The position numbers and the translations under genes are program-made. This document shows positions 8,012 to 18,588 of a stretch of DNA of 64,000 nt, piece by piece (within the stretch, counting starts at the first letter, position 1; every line of letters starts with the position of its first letter). The stretch is from Chachezhania antarctica (GTDB taxonomy: Bacteria; Pseudomonadota; Alphaproteobacteria; Rhodobacterales; Rhodobacteraceae): contig NZ_QZEX01000001.1 in the NCBI RefSeq assembly GCF_003646465.1, positions 62,001 to 126,000 on the forward strand. The letters are read 5' to 3'. The notes under the pieces are model-generated. The model did not search any database. It was not told the DNA's origin and worked only from the letters and a program-made list of their open reading frames with translations.

Positions 8012-11000
8012 TCAGCCCTGTTCGGGCACCAGGATCTCGCGTTTCCCGACATGGTTCGCCGACGATACTACCCCCTGATCCTCCATCTGTTCCACCAGTC
8101 GCGCGGCCTTGTTGTAGCCGATGGCAAGCTTCCGCTGGATATAGGAGGTAGAGCACTTCCGATCCTTGATCACGATCGCGACAGCCTGATCGTAAAGCGC
8201 ATCTTCGCCATCGGTATTGCCGCCCAGGCCCAGAACCGCGTCGATGTTGCTTTCGGCATCCTCGTCCGGTCCTTCGACCACGCCGCCGACATAGGTGGGC
8301 GGCCCGAAGGTCTTCAGGTGGCTCACGACCTCCTCGACCTCCTCGTCCGACACGAAGGGCCCGTGGCACCGGGTGATCCGCGCGCCGCCGGCCATGTAGA
8401 GCATGTCGCCCATGCCCAGCAGCTGCTCGGCCCCCATTTCGCCAAGGATCGTGCGGCTGTCGATCTTCGACGTCACCTGGAACGAGATCCTTGTGGGGAA
8501 GTTGGCCTTGATCGTGCCTGTGATCACGTCGACCGACGGGCGCTGCGTGGCCATGATCAGGTGGATGCCCGATGCCCGCGCCATCTGCGCCAGACGCTGG
8601 ATGCAGGCCTCGATCTCCTTGCCCGCGACCATCATCAGGTCGGCCATCTCGTCGACGATGACGACGATATAGGGCAGGCGTTCGGGGGCGAATTCCTCGG
8701 TCTCGAAGACGGGTTCGCCGGTGTCGTCGTCAAAGCCCGTCTGCACGGTACGGCTGAACATCTCGCCCTTCGACAGCGCGTCCTCGACCCGGCCGTTATA
8801 GCCCTGGATGTTGCGGACGCCCATCTTGGACATCTTGCGATAGCGTTCCTCCATCTCGCCCACGACCCACTTGAGGGCGACGACGGCCTTCTTGGGATCG
8901 GTGACGACAGGGGACAGCAGATGCGGAATACCGTCATAGACGGATAGTTCCAGCATCTTGGGGTCGATCATGATCAGCCGGCATTCGTCCGGTGTCAGCT
9001 TGTACAGCAGCGACAGGATCATCGTGTTGATCGCGACAGACTTACCGGACCCGGTGGTCCCTGCGATCAGAAGGTGGGGCATCTTGGCCAGGTTCGCGAC
9101 GATGGGATCGCCGCCAATATCCTTGCCCAGGGCCAGCGGCAGCGGCATGGAGCTGTCGCCGAAATCGCGGGTGGACAGGATTTCGCGCAGCACGACCTTT
9201 TCGCGGTTCTCGTTCGGCAGTTCGATCCCGATCACAGACCGGCCCGGCACCGTGGCGATACGCGCCGACAGGGCCGACATAGACCGGGCGATGTCATCCG
9301 CCAGCCCGATCACGCGGCTGGCCTTCAGGCCCGGCGCCGGTTCCAGTTCGTACATGGTGACAACGGGGCCGGGGCGGACGCTGACGATCTCGCCCTTCAC
9401 GCCATAATCGTCGAGCACGCTTTCCAGCATGCGGGCGTTTTCTTCCAACGCCTCATCGGACAGGTGGTGACGCTCGATCACCTCGGGGCTGGTCAGAAGG
9501 CCAAGGGGGGGCAGGTCGAATTCGCCGTGGCTGTCTTCGAAGGCCAGCCCGGGCTGCGCTTCGGCCGAGGCGCGGCGCGAGGGCGCCGGTGCCTTGCGCT
9601 GGGTGTGCTGGACGACCTTCTTGGGCTCGGGCTGCGCGATCCGCGCCGACATCTGCGGCCTGGGTTCGGACAGGGGCAGCGGGGCCTCGTCATCGCCGGA
9701 ATCATCGTCATCCATGTCGTCGGGGTCGTGGACGATACCCATCGGATCGTGATCGACAGGCGCATAGCCCGAGGCATCGCGAATGATCGGCCGGGCCGCG
9801 GGGGCGGCCTGCGCCGGCGCGTCGGGCGTCATGGCGTCATAGGCCTCGTCCATCTCAGGCTCGGACGGCATCTCCGCGTCATATGGCTCGTACATGTCCG
9901 ATGCGGACGGCATCTCCGGCGCAGGCGGGATTTCCGATGCGGGCATCAGCGGATCGGGTGCGGGCCCTGCATCACCGGTCAGCGGCGGCTCCGAGCGTAG
10001 CGGGCCCGGGCGGCGTGTCACGTCCAGCAGCAGCGGCTGGGGCCTCCGCCCGCGGCCCTTGGTCAGCGGGCGGTCGGCATAGTCTTCGACGTCCGGTGCG
10101 GGCTCGGGCGCAACGCCGGACCGGGCGCGGATCGCATCCGCGATCTTGGCCTTGATCCGCTCGCCGCCCGGCATCTCGTCGCCATGGTCGGGCGGGTAAG
10201 ATTCGACAAGCTCGGGCTCGGGCATCGGATCGGACTGGCTGGCCCGCCGGATCAGGGAAATCAGCCCACCGCCGCGCGGCTGGGGCGGCTCTTCGACCGG
10301 AGCGGACGGCGCGGCGGCAGGTGCCGCCCCTTTCGGCGCAGGCGGCACGGCCGACAGGGCCGGTTTTTGGACAGGCGGCGCGTCGGGCGCCGCGGCCATT
10401 TCGGGTTCGGCAGCAACCTTTGCCGTCTTCGCAGGCATCCGCGCACGCGACACGCTGCGGCCGACAAACTGCAAAAACCCATTGTAGCCCAGCACCAGCG
10501 CATAGAGCGCCATGCGCAGACCGCGCCCGATGTCCTTGCCGGTGAACCCCAGAACGAAGGCCCCAAGGAACACGCAGCCTGCCCCAAGCGCCAGTGACAC
10601 GGCCTTGAGCGCGAAGCTCGTCTCGAACGGCAGGGCTGTCAGCAACACGCCCAGCACGACGTCGCCCCATTTGCCGCCAAGGCCCGCGTCCTGGGCCGCG
10701 ATCCATGCCGCATCCGGAACCAGCGTCGCCGCATAGGGCGCGGCCAGCAGGAAAACGAAGATCGGCGCAAAGATCAGCCGGGCGGCGCGTTCGTCGCCCA
10801 GATGGAACATCATCCGCACGCCCCAGACCACCAGAAGCGGCACGAAGGCCCATGCGGCCACACCAAGGAAGAACACGAGATAAGCCGCGATCGAGGCCCC
10901 GAACCGCCCGGTCCAGTTCTGCACCGGCGCGTCGGTCGAGATCATCCAGTTGGGATCGTCCACCGAATAGGTGGCCAGCATCACCGCAACAAGGCCGGAC

Positions 11001-11104
11001 AGCAGCACAAGCGCCAGCCCGATCAGCTCGCGCCCCCGCTTCTGCAATGTGGCCTGCATTTCGCTGTCGAACAGCGGATCCCGTGCCCCTGTGTTATACG
11101 CCAT
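8012..11104 (-). CDS. ftsK: DNA translocase FtsK
   Basis: Couples septation to chromosome segregation by pumping DNA through the closing septum and activating XerCD. The 1030-aa protein has four N-terminal membrane segments (within about 1-210), a long Pro/Ala- and acid-rich linker (about 220-510), a RecA-like motor with Walker [13 protein letters not shown] and Walker [13 protein letters not shown], and a C-terminal winged-helix gamma domain ending in [10 protein letters not shown]. All functional parts are present. The aminotransferase gene lies 16 bases upstream and lolA downstream, on the same strand. Confidence 0.97.
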   Translation of the reverse strand: MAYNTGARDPLFDSEMQATLQKRGRELIGLALVLLSGLVAVMLATYSVDDPNWMISTDAPVQNWTGRFGASIAAYLVFFLGVAAWAFVPLLVVWGVRMMFHLGDERAARLIFAPIFVFLLAAPYAATLVPDAAWIAAQDAGLGGKWGDVVLGVLLTALPFETSFALKAVSLALGAGCVFLGAFVLGFTGKDIGRGLRMALYALVLGYNGFLQFVGRSVSRARMPAKTAKVAAEPEMAAAPDAPPVQKPALSAVPPAPKGAAPAAAPSAPVEEPPQPRGGGLISLIRRASQSDPMPEPELVESYPPDHGDEMPGGERIKAKIADAIRARSGVAPEPAPDVEDYADRPLTKGRGRRPQPLLLDVTRRPGPLRSEPPLTGDAGPAPDPLMPASEIPPAPEMPSASDMYEPYDAEMPSEPEMDEAYDAMTPDAPAQAAPAARPIIRDASGYAPVDHDPMGIVHDPDDMDDDDSGDDEAPLPLSEPRPQMSARIAQPEPKKVVQHTQRKAPAPSRRASAEAQPGLAFEDSHGEFDLPPLGLLTSPEVIERHHLSDEALEENARMLESVLDDYGVKGEIVSVRPGPVVTMYELEPAPGLKASRVIGLADDIARSMSALSARIATVPGRSVIGIELPNENREKVVLREILSTRDFGDSSMPLPLALGKDIGGDPIVANLAKMPHLLIAGTTGSGKSVAINTMILSLLYKLTPDECRLIMIDPKMLELSVYDGIPHLLSPVVTDPKKAVVALKWVVGEMEERYRKMSKMGVRNIQGYNGRVEDALSKGEMFSRTVQTGFDDDTGEPVFETEEFAPERLPYIVVIVDEMADLMMVAGKEIEACIQRLAQMARASGIHLIMATQRPSVDVITGTIKANFPTRISFQVTSKIDSRTILGEMGAEQLLGMGDMLYMAGGARITRCHGPFVSDEEVEEVVSHLKTFGPPTYVGGVVEGPDEDAESNIDAVLGLGGNTDGEDALYDQAVAIVIKDRKCSTSYIQRKLAIGYNKAARLVEQMEDQGVVSSANHVGKREILVPEQG

Positions 11105-11120
11105 GCGGTCTTGCGGCTCC

Positions 11121-12302
11121 CTACGTGTACAAACAGTCGCGCAGGGCCGTCAGCCCGCGCACCATCTCGGTCTTTTCGGCCACCATGGCGACCCGGACAT
11201 AGCCCGTTCCCGGATTGGCGCTGCCTTCGCCTTGCGCGAGGTAGGCCCCCGGCAGTACGCGCACGCCGGTCTCCGTCCACAGCTTCAGCGCGGCGGCTTC
11301 CCCGTCGTCGACCGGCAGCCACAGGAAGAACCCGGCTTCCGGTCCCTTGTAGCCCTGCACGGACCCTAGCACATCGTCCGCCGCCAGGTACTTTTCCCGG
11401 TAGAGCGCCCGGTTCTCCTCGACATGCACCTCGTCGGCCCAGGCCCGTGCGGCGGCGGCCTGCAAGGGGGCCGGCGGCGGTGCGCCGGAGTAGGCGCGGA
11501 GCTGTTTCATCCGCGCGATATTCCCGGGCCCCGAAACGGCGAAGCCGGCGCGAAGCCCCGGCAGGTTCGACCGTTTGGACAGCGAATGGAACGCCACGAC
11601 CCGGTCGGGATCTGTGCCGCGGGCATCACACACCTCCAGAATGCCCGTTGGCGCCTGATCCCGATAGATTTCGGAATAGCACTCGTCCGCGAAAATGCGG
11701 AAATCGTACTGTTCGGCCAGATCCAGCAGATCCGACCAGTATTCGGCCGTCGCCACGGCCCCCTGGGGATTGGCCGGCGAACAGATATACAGCGCGACCG
11801 TCCGGTTCAGGATCTCCGGCCCCAACGCGGCGTAATCCGGCAGATAGCCCGTGGACGCGGTGGCCGGGGCAAAGACCGGTTCGGCCCCTATGGAAATCGC
11901 GGCGACCATGTAGACTTGGTAGAACGGGTTCGGCGCCACGATGACCGGGCGCTGGCCGTTCTTATGTTCCGGCAGCAGCGCCATGGCGACGTTGTACAGC
12001 CCCTCGCGCGATCCGTTCAGCGGCAGGACCTGCGTCGCCGGATCCACGGCCATGCCGTAGCGCCGGGCGATCCAGCCGGCATAGGCCGCGCGCAGCTCGT
12101 CTGACCCGTCATTGGGCGGGTAGCTGTTGAACCCTGCGGCATGCTCGACAATCACGTCCGTCACCCAGGACGGAAAAGCGTGCTTCGGCTCGCCGATGGT
12201 CATGTGAATGACATCGCCGCCCGGCGCATGCGCGTCGAGAAGTTCCCGCAAGCGCGGAAACGCATAGACCGGTAGGTTCGAAAACCGCTCGGGGAAATCC
12301 AT
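11121..12302 (-). CDS. dapC: PLP aminotransferase, probably N-succinyldiaminopimelate aminotransferase
   Basis: A fold-type I class I/II aminotransferase of 393 aa. The PLP lysine is Lys243 in [12 protein letters not shown], a sequence characteristic of DapC-type enzymes of lysine and cell-wall precursor synthesis. Other landmarks are [21 protein letters not shown] and [10 protein letters not shown]. The ATG at 12302 begins [13 protein letters not shown]; the upstream extension lacks family similarity. It is followed by ftsK after 16 bases and is probably cotranscribed. The DapC assignment rests on the active-site motif; another substrate is possible. Confidence 0.82.
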   Translation of the reverse strand: MDFPERFSNLPVYAFPRLRELLDAHAPGGDVIHMTIGEPKHAFPSWVTDVIVEHAAGFNSYPPNDGSDELRAAYAGWIARRYGMAVDPATQVLPLNGSREGLYNVAMALLPEHKNGQRPVIVAPNPFYQVYMVAAISIGAEPVFAPATASTGYLPDYAALGPEILNRTVALYICSPANPQGAVATAEYWSDLLDLAEQYDFRIFADECYSEIYRDQAPTGILEVCDARGTDPDRVVAFHSLSKRSNLPGLRAGFAVSGPGNIARMKQLRAYSGAPPPAPLQAAAARAWADEVHVEENRALYREKYLAADDVLGSVQGYKGPEAGFFLWLPVDDGEAAALKLWTETGVRVLPGAYLAQGEGSANPGTGYVRVAMVAEKTEMVRGLTALRDCLYT

Positions 12303-12410
12303 CTGTACTGCCTCGGATACGGGATCGTTTTCGCCCCGTTTGGACGCAGAGTACCGCGACGGCCTGTCCCGGTCCAGTTCTTCGTGCCCGCCGGGGGCCG
12401 ATTGTGGCAA

Positions 12411-13739
12411 TCAGGTCAGAGCCTTCTCGGCCGCCGCCCCGATCCTCAGCAACCGCTCTTCCGAGCCGGGCGCGCCCATGAACGAGATGCCGCAGCTTGG
12501 CGTCCCCGACGGCAGCGTCAGCGCCGCCAGACCCATCAGGTTGGCGACGCGGGTGTTGCGCAGGGCCATCAGGTTCGTCTTGACGTAGAAATCATCGTCG
12601 GTCAGCAGCCGTTCCAGATTGGGCGGCATGATCGGCACCGTCGGGCACAGAACCGCGTCATAGCCCGCCGTGGCGCGTGCCCAGACGCCCTGCACCTCCT
12701 GCATCTTCAGCCGGGCTGCCACGAAATCGGCCGACGAGACATTCTGCCCCTGCCGGAATCGCTTCAGGATCTCGTCGAACATCTTTTCGGGTGCGGCCTC
12801 GATCTCCTCCCGCCAGATGCCATAGGCCTCGCCGGGATAGAGCACCGGCGACAGCATCATCGCCTCTTCCAGTTCCGGCACCACCAGCGGTTCGATCTGC
12901 ACGCCCGCCGCCTTCAGGCGTTCCACCGCGGCCTCGAAGGCCGTGCGCGGGGCGTCGTCGATATTGTCGTAGACCGATGTCTGGAGCACCGCCATCCGCA
13001 GCCCCTTGATCCGCGCGCCGCGCAGGTCGGCTGGCGTGCCGCCTTCCAGCAGGGCCAGCGCAAGCGCCGTATCCTCGACCGTGCGGGCCAGCGGGCCCAC
13101 GGTATCGAAACTGTGGCAGAGCGGGACGGTGCCCTTCAGGCTCAGCCGTCCATGGGTCGTCTTCAGGCCCACAAGGTCGTTCCACGCTGCGGGCACGCGC
13201 ACCGATCCGCCGGTGTCGGAGCCTATGGCCAGCGGCGCCAGCCCGAACGCGACCGATGTCGCAGCCCCGGAGGATGATCCCCCCGGCAGGGCCGTGCGGT
13301 CATTCACGCAGGGCGGGGTTTCGGTGGTCGGGTTGTAGCCAAGGCCGGAAAACGCCAGTTCGCTCATGTGGGTCTTGCCCAGGCAGATCGTGCCCTGCCC
13401 GGTTGCCGTAACAAGAACTTCGGCATCGTGATCCGGAATGCGCCCTTCCAGCAGGGCCGATCCGGCTTCGGTCGCCACGCCGGCCGTGTCGAACAGGTCC
13501 TTCCACGACACCGGCACACCGTCCAGCGGCGACCGCCGCAGGCCCAGCCGGGCCCGGTCAGATGCTGCGCGCGCCTCGGCCAGGGCACGGTCGGGCGTCA
13601 GGCGGGCATAGATCCTGTCCTTCAGATCATGGCGTTCGATGGCATCCAGGAAGGTTTCCGTCAGCGTGACGGGGTCAATCTTCCCGCCCGCAATCCCACG
13701 GCCCAGATCCGCGGCGCTCATCGTCAACCAGTCCTGCAT
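12411..13739 (-). CDS. Amidase-signature hydrolase
   Basis: A 442-aa amidase-signature enzyme that hydrolyses a carboxamide. The catalytic triad is intact: Lys80 in SWKDLFDTAG, cis-Ser155 in GGSSSGA and nucleophile Ser179 in DTGGSV, with 75 and 24 residue spacings equal to those of the characterised fatty-acid amide hydrolase. The substrate is unknown, and no nitrile hydratase or gatB/gatC neighbour is present, so it is not GatA by context. The ATG at 13739 is chosen because the much longer upstream extension is antisense to the ubiH gene. Confidence 0.9.
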   Translation of the reverse strand: MQDWLTMSAADLGRGIAGGKIDPVTLTETFLDAIERHDLKDRIYARLTPDRALAEARAASDRARLGLRRSPLDGVPVSWKDLFDTAGVATEAGSALLEGRIPDHDAEVLVTATGQGTICLGKTHMSELAFSGLGYNPTTETPPCVNDRTALPGGSSSGAATSVAFGLAPLAIGSDTGGSVRVPAAWNDLVGLKTTHGRLSLKGTVPLCHSFDTVGPLARTVEDTALALALLEGGTPADLRGARIKGLRMAVLQTSVYDNIDDAPRTAFEAAVERLKAAGVQIEPLVVPELEEAMMLSPVLYPGEAYGIWREEIEAAPEKMFDEILKRFRQGQNVSSADFVAARLKMQEVQGVWARATAGYDAVLCPTVPIMPPNLERLLTDDDFYVKTNLMALRNTRVANLMGLAALTLPSGTPSCGISFMGAPGSEERLLRIGAAAEKALT

Positions 13740-13823
13740 GTACCTGTCTCCTTCGGTTCCGGCCGGACGGTAGCGACAGCGCTGCATATGGACAATGGCG
13801 CAGGCAGACGCATATTCCACGGT

Positions 13824-15050
13824 ATGGAAAGCGATAGCGACATCCTCATCATCGGCGGCGGTCTGAACGGCCCGGTCCTGGCCCTGGCGCTTGCAGGCGC
13901 GGGCCACAGCGTGACCGTGATCGACGCCCTGCCCGCCCCCGTGCGCCACGATCCCGGCTTCGACGGCCGCGGCTACGCGCTGGCCCTGGCCAGCCAGCGC
14001 TTGCTGGCCACTTTGGGGCTCTGGCCCGCGGTGGCGGCCGAGGCACAGCCGATCCTCGAAATCCGGGTGACCGATGGCCATGCAGGACAGGGCCCCGGCC
14101 CCTTCTGGATGGGCTTCGATCATGCCGAGATCGAGGAAGGCCCGATGGGCTACATGGTCGAAGACCGCCACCTGCGCGCCGCCGTGCTCGACGCGGTCGA
14201 AGCCAGCCCGAACGTGACACCGTTGAACGGCCGGCAGGTCGTCTCGCAGGATGTTGGGCCCACGGGCGTGACCTTGCAGCTCGACGACGGCACCAGCCTG
14301 TCGGGCCGCCTGTTGATCGGGGCCGACGGCCGCGGCAGCGGCACCGCCACCCGCGCCGGGATCCAGCGATTGACCCGCAGCTACGGGCAGACGGCGCTGG
14401 TCGCGGCCATCGGCCACACGCTGCCCCATGGCGGCACCGCGCATCAGTTCTTCCTGCCGGAAGGGCCGCTGGCGATCCTGCCGCTGACGAGCGACCGGTC
14501 CTCAATCGTCTGGACGACGTCGACCGAGGCCGCGACCGAATTGCAGGCCCTGAACGACGACGATTTCCTGACCGCCCTGCGTCCCCGTTTCGGCGACTAT
14601 CTTGGCGATCTCTCCCTTGCCGGCGCGCGGTTCTCCTACCCGCTGGGCCTGACGCTGGCCTACGACTTCACCGCGCCGCGCGTGGCGCTGGTGGGCGATG
14701 CCGCGCACGGGATGCACCCGATTGCCGGGCAGGGGTTGAACGTGGGGCTCCGCGATATCGCCGCACTGGCCGAGGTTCTGACCGACGCCAAGCGACGGGG
14801 CGAAGATATCGGCGCGACCGATGTCCTGTTGCGCTACCAGGAATGGCGCCGGTTCGATGCCGTGTCGCTGGCGATGGCCACCGACGGGTTCAACCGGCTC
14901 TTCTCGAACGACAACCCGCTTCTGCGCATGGGCCGCGATCTGGGCATGGGGCTGGTCCAGTCCCTCCCCGGCCTGCGACGAACCTTCATCCGCGAGGCAG
15001 CAGGCCTGTCCGGCACCCTGCCCCGGCTGATGCAGGGCGACACCCTCTGA
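13824..15050 (+). CDS. ubiH: UbiH/UbiF-family FAD monooxygenase
   Basis: A flavin aromatic-ring hydroxylase of the ubiquinone synthesis group, 408 aa. Signs are the N-terminal Rossmann motif IIGGGLNGPV, GADGRGSGT in the middle, and the family signature GDAAHGMHPIAGQG with GLRD after it. These mark ring-hydroxylating UbiH/COQ6 proteins. Which ring position it modifies cannot be told. The start at ATG 13824 is the first that leaves the Rossmann strand at the N-terminus. A repeat element follows its stop. Confidence 0.88.
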   Translation: MESDSDILIIGGGLNGPVLALALAGAGHSVTVIDALPAPVRHDPGFDGRGYALALASQRLLATLGLWPAVAAEAQPILEIRVTDGHAGQGPGPFWMGFDHAEIEEGPMGYMVEDRHLRAAVLDAVEASPNVTPLNGRQVVSQDVGPTGVTLQLDDGTSLSGRLLIGADGRGSGTATRAGIQRLTRSYGQTALVAAIGHTLPHGGTAHQFFLPEGPLAILPLTSDRSSIVWTTSTEAATELQALNDDDFLTALRPRFGDYLGDLSLAGARFSYPLGLTLAYDFTAPRVALVGDAAHGMHPIAGQGLNVGLRDIAALAEVLTDAKRRGEDIGATDVLLRYQEWRRFDAVSLAMATDGFNRLFSNDNPLLRMGRDLGMGLVQSLPGLRRTFIREAAGLSGTLPRLMQGDTL

Positions 15051-15074
15051 GAATCGGATCGCCCGCGGGACGCG

Positions 15075-15136
15075 AGGCCGGGGCGGCATCGCCGGTCCGG
15101 CCGTTGGGGTGGGCGGGCGGGCGGGCCGGGGGCGAT
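15075..15136 (+). repeat. Dispersed hairpin + G-quadruplex element, copy 3
   Basis: An imperfect GGCCG...CGGCC palindrome (15075-15102) precedes GGGGTGGGCGGGCGGGCGGG (15106-15125), a five-run G-quadruplex motif, and a GGGGGCGATCC tail. It sits between the converging ubiH and Trm112-like genes, on the coding strand of ubiH. Confidence 0.55.
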
Positions 15137-15165
15137 CCGCGGCCCGACGCCGCGCCAACGCCTGC

Positions 15166-15348
15166 CTAGTCCAGCACCCGCGCTTCATCGATCAGCATGA
15201 CGGGAATGCCATCGCGGATCGGAAAGGCCAGCGACGCAGGGCGCGATATCAGTTCCTGCCGCTCGGCATCGTATTCCAGCACCGCATGTGTCTGCGGGCA
15301 GATCAGCGCCTCCAGCATGTGCCGTTCGGCGGTCGCGCTCTCGCTCAT
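15166..15348 (-). CDS. Trm112-like (UPF0434) small protein
   Basis: A 60-aa protein of the Trm112/YcaR group. The fold is visible in [16 protein letters not shown], then a beta hairpin and the conserved ending [20 protein letters not shown]. Only one cysteine of the usual CPxC zinc knuckle remains (CPQT), so zinc binding is doubtful. Family members activate methyltransferases or have unknown roles. Its ATG overlaps the stop of the LON-domain gene by four bases, so the pair is translationally coupled. Confidence 0.85.
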   Translation of the reverse strand: MSESATAERHMLEALICPQTHAVLEYDAERQELISRPASLAFPIRDGIPVMLIDEARVLD

Positions 15349-15989
15349 TGCAGCCGTTCCTCGCCGTCCGACCGCAGCGTGTACTCGATCAGCGTCACCA
15401 GCGTCTCGCGACGTGTGGTCAGCGATGGTGCTTCCAGCAGCGCCTGTTTGTCCTCGGGTTCGAAATCCAGAAGCATCGACAGAGAGTTGATCAGCAACTC
15501 GTCTTCCGCCTCCTTCAGCGTCTCCCAGTCGGTATCAAGCTGCCGGGCCGAAAAGAACCGGTGCAGCAGTGCCATGAAAGACGGGCGGTCGAAACTTGTA
15601 TCCGCTTCGGTGCGGCGAAGATCCCGTTCGAACCCCTCCCAAGTCACCTGCGTGCGGCGATAGGGGGTGAAGCCGGAAATCTCCTTCGCGATCCGGAAGC
15701 GCGAGATCCCCGTCAGCGTGATCAGGTAGCGCCCGTCTTCCGTTTCGGAAAACTGCGTCACCCGGCCGGCGCAGCCGATGGAGTGCAGGCTGTCGTCATG
15801 GCCCGGTACCGGGTTGGGCTGCACCATCGCGATCAGACGATGCGGCGTCTTCAGCACATCTTCCATCATCTGAAGATAGCGCGGCTCGAAGATGTGCAGC
15901 GGCAACCGCGAACGCGGCAGCAGCAGTGCCCCCGGCAAGGGGAACACCGGAACGATATCGGGGAGATCGGCAGCCTGAAGCATGACCAT
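15345..15989 (-). CDS. LON substrate-binding-domain protein (no protease)
   Basis: A 214-aa stand-alone copy of the N-terminal substrate domain of Lon protease (PUA-like). It starts with [20 protein letters not shown], followed by [10 protein letters not shown] and a GCAGRV segment. There is no AAA or Ser-Lys protease part. Such proteins may act as substrate or partner adaptors, but their role is unproven. It forms a tight pair with the Trm112-like gene and follows the thioredoxin-like cnoX gene with a 21-base gap. Confidence 0.88.
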   Translation of the reverse strand: MVMLQAADLPDIVPVFPLPGALLLPRSRLPLHIFEPRYLQMMEDVLKTPHRLIAMVQPNPVPGHDDSLHSIGCAGRVTQFSETEDGRYLITLTGISRFRIAKEISGFTPYRRTQVTWEGFERDLRRTEADTSFDRPSFMALLHRFFSARQLDTDWETLKEAEDELLINSLSMLLDFEPEDKQALLEAPSLTTRRETLVTLIEYTLRSDGEERLQ

Positions 15990-16010
15990 CAGTCTAGCCC
16001 GCCCATCCCA

Positions 16011-16931
16011 TCAGGCAAATATCATCGACGAAAGCTTGCGCCGGCCGTTCAGAACCACCGGATCGTTGGGCTTCAGCGCGTCGAAAATGGTGAAAAGCTG
16101 CGTCTTGGCCGCGCCCTCATTCCACTCCCGGTCGCGCCGGAACAGCTCCAGAAGCTGATCGACCGCTTCTTCGACCTTGCCCGTCGCGTGCAGCGCCTGT
16201 GCCAGATCGAAGCGCGCCTGCATGTCGGACGGATCGGCGTCGACCTTCGCCTGGAGTTCCGCCACGGGGCCGACACCGGCCGCCTGCCGCGCCAGTTCCA
16301 GCTGCGCGTGGGCCGCTTCCAGTTCCGGGCTGTGCGAAATTTCCGCCGGCGCGCCGTTCAGGATCGCCTCGGCCTGGTCCAGATCGTTCATCGCGATATG
16401 CGACCGCACGAGTCCGCCATAGGCCCCGGCATGGGCCGGCTCTTCACCAAGGATCGCCGCGAAGGTCTGCGCCGCATCGGTGGCGGCCCCTTCGGTCAGC
16501 ATTTCCTCGGCCGCGGCAACGGCCTCGTCCAGCCCGTCATCTGCCGTTTCGCCCCCGCCGGCCTTGACCACGCGGTCGACGAAGTCCTTCAGTTCGGACG
16601 CCGGCACGGCGCCCTGGAATCCGTCGATGGGCTGGCCCTGGTAAAAGGCATAAACGGTGGGGATCGACTGGATGCGCAGCTGGCCCGCGATCCCCTGCGC
16701 CTCGTCCACGTTCAGCTTGACCATCTTCACGGCGCCCTTGGCCGCCTTCACGGCGTCCTCCAGCATCGGGCCGAGCGTCTTGCACGGCCCGCACCATGGT
16801 GCCCAGAAATCCACGATCACCGGCACGTTCTGGCTTTCTTCAACCACGTCGGCCATGAATGTCGCTTCCGACGTGTCCTTGATCAGATCGTCAGCCGGTG
16901 CTGCCTGCGCGCCGCCCAGAATGTCCATCAT
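16011..16931 (-). CDS. cnoX: Thioredoxin-domain co-chaperone CnoX (YbbN)
   Basis: A 306-aa protein with an N-terminal thioredoxin domain (about 20-125) and a C-terminal tetratricopeptide-like region (about 135-300). In E. coli CnoX holds oxidatively damaged proteins and hands them to GroEL or DnaK. Unlike E. coli CnoX, which lacks a reducing CXXC, this one keeps WAPWCGPC (Cys47, Cys50), as do many alphaproteobacterial members, so it may be redox active. ATG 16931 has a GGAG site eight bases upstream; a GTG at 16940 is the alternative. Confidence 0.9.
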   Translation of the reverse strand: MMDILGGAQAAPADDLIKDTSEATFMADVVEESQNVPVIVDFWAPWCGPCKTLGPMLEDAVKAAKGAVKMVKLNVDEAQGIAGQLRIQSIPTVYAFYQGQPIDGFQGAVPASELKDFVDRVVKAGGGETADDGLDEAVAAAEEMLTEGAATDAAQTFAAILGEEPAHAGAYGGLVRSHIAMNDLDQAEAILNGAPAEISHSPELEAAHAQLELARQAAGVGPVAELQAKVDADPSDMQARFDLAQALHATGKVEEAVDQLLELFRRDREWNEGAAKTQLFTIFDALKPNDPVVLNGRRKLSSMIFA

Positions 16932-17034
16932 CTCTCGCACTCCGCTTGAGGTCCCGTTCAGGGGTTTGAGCCGTATATGAAGCCTAAAGCCGCCAAAACC
17001 AAGGGGCGGTCCCGGCGTGCCATCGGATTTCCGG

Positions 17035-17850
17035 TCAGATGTCGAATGTCGCGAAGACCGGGGCGTGATCGGACGGCTTCACCGATTTCTTCTCGTCGAT
17101 CGGCAGCTCCCATCCGCGCGCATCGCGCAGGACCCGGCTGCCATGGCCCGCGTTCGAAATGTCGGGCGTGGCCCAGATGTGATCCAGCCGGCGCCCCTTG
17201 TCCGCCGCCGACCAGTCCTTCGACCGGTAGGACCACCAGCTGTAGAGCAGCCCTTCGGGGATATCCTGCCGCGTGATATCGACCCATTTGCCCGCATCCT
17301 GCGTTTCGGCCATGTGCTCGACCTCGATCGGCGTGTGGCTGACGACCTTCAGAAGCTGCTTGTGGGACCACACGTCGTCTTCCCGCGGCGCGATGTTCAG
17401 ATCGCCAACAAGGATCGCCTTTTCGGGGCGGTCACCATGGAACCAGTCGCGCATGCCGGTGAGGTAGTCGAGTTTCTGGCCGAACTTCACGTTCTTCTCG
17501 CGGTCTGGTTCATCGCCACCGGCGGGTACGTAGAAGTTGTGGATCGTCACGCCGTTTTCCAGCTGCCCGGCAATGTGGCGCGAATGCCCCAGCGCCGCGA
17601 AATCCTGATGGCCCACGTCGCGGATCGGCAGCTTCGACAGGATCGCCACCCCGTTATAGCCCTTGTCGCCGCGGGCGATCATGTGGGGGTAGCCCAGCGC
17701 CGCGAAGGCCTCGGTCGGGATCTTGTCGACCGGGCTCTTGCATTCCTGCAGGCACAGGACATCGGGCGCCTCGTCTGCCAGCAGCTTGCAGACCAGGGAC
17801 TCGCGCAGGCGGACAGAGTTGATGTTCCAGGTTGCGATCGTGAAGGACAT
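17035..17850 (-). CDS. xth: Exodeoxyribonuclease III
   Basis: An AP endonuclease and 3'-5' exonuclease of base-excision repair, 271 aa. The endonuclease/exonuclease/phosphatase fold shows all core motifs: TWNINSVRLR, LQECK with the metal-binding Glu, HNFYVPAGGD, VGDLNIAP with the Asn-Asp pair, RLDHIWATPD, and the terminal SDHAPVFATF with the catalytic Asp-His. ATG 17850 (MSFTIATWN) is the family start; a GTG nine bases upstream is possible. It is monocistronic, between cnoX and the paa block. Confidence 0.95.
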   Translation of the reverse strand: MSFTIATWNINSVRLRESLVCKLLADEAPDVLCLQECKSPVDKIPTEAFAALGYPHMIARGDKGYNGVAILSKLPIRDVGHQDFAALGHSRHIAGQLENGVTIHNFYVPAGGDEPDREKNVKFGQKLDYLTGMRDWFHGDRPEKAILVGDLNIAPREDDVWSHKQLLKVVSHTPIEVEHMAETQDAGKWVDITRQDIPEGLLYSWWSYRSKDWSAADKGRRLDHIWATPDISNAGHGSRVLRDARGWELPIDEKKSVKPSDHAPVFATFDI

Positions 17851-18007
17851 GAGGGGCACCGTTTTGTCGAAGGAACCGCTTGCAGACGAAGCGTCCGGCG
17901 GACCCTACCAGAGCCCGTCGCCGGCAGGAAACCGGTTCATGCTATTTTCCAGACGTCACGGCCCGGGCGCGGCGATTTCCCGTAATCCGCCTTGCGGCCG
18001 CGGCCGG

Positions 18008-18577
18008 TCACAGCGCCGCCAGCCCGCCGCGCACGAACCTGACCGCCATTTCGGCATATTCCGTCCGGCTCAGCCCGCGTCCCGGCCTGTGCCACATGTA
18101 GACCCAGTTCAGGATTCCGAAGATCGACATCGTCGCTGCGCGCACGGTGTCCTGATCCAGATCGGGGCGTTCGGCGCGCACCGCATCCGACATGCCCCGC
18201 ACCAGCCGCCGTTGCAGGTCCAGCAGCGGCGCCTGAAGGTCTTCCGGCAACGCCTCCAGCGCTTCCAGCTGCAACTTGTGCGCCGCGTCCGCATCTTCGT
18301 AGACGTCCAGAAGCGCCCCGATGAGCCCCGGCAAGCCGTCTGCCTGCGCAGCCTCGGCCGCCTCTGCCAGTTCGGCCAGATGGGTGTGGAGGATGTCGTA
18401 AAGCAACGCCTCCTTCCCGTCGTAGTAATGGTAGATCAGCGCCTTCGACACGCCGGCCGACCGGGCCGCACCCGTCAGCGAGGCACGGTCGTACCCGTGC
18501 GCCGCGAAATAGCGCGCGGCGCCGTCGCGCAACTTTTCGCGCTTTTCGTCGTGATCGCGTGCCAGTCCGCGTGCCAA
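18008..18577 (-). CDS. TetR-family repressor of the paa operon (PaaR-like)
   Basis: A 189-aa regulator with an N-terminal helix-turn-helix (TGAARSAGVSKALIYHYYDGKEALL). The last gene of paaI-paaJ-paaK-tetR, it probably represses its own operon and paaZ through the palindrome at 21572, with a phenylacetyl-CoA-type ligand as inducer by analogy with other PaaR proteins. No ATG or GTG fits the family N-terminus. The likely start is TTG 18577, twelve bases past the paaK stop, with a GAGGGG site upstream; it gives MARGLARDHDEKREKL. Confidence 0.83.
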   Translation of the reverse strand: MARGLARDHDEKREKLRDGAARYFAAHGYDRASLTGAARSAGVSKALIYHYYDGKEALLYDILHTHLAELAEAAEAAQADGLPGLIGALLDVYEDADAAHKLQLEALEALPEDLQAPLLDLQRRLVRGMSDAVRAERPDLDQDTVRAATMSIFGILNWVYMWHRPGRGLSRTEYAEMAVRFVRGGLAAL

Positions 18578-18588
18578 CGGCCCGCCCC

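Noticed and set aside
12411-14444. Extension of the amidase frame to 677 codons
   Set aside because: The upstream part is antisense to the UbiH-type gene; family alignment starts at 13739.
16931-16940. GTG 16940 as the cnoX start
   Set aside because: The GGAG site is at the right distance from ATG 16931 and would overlap the GTG.
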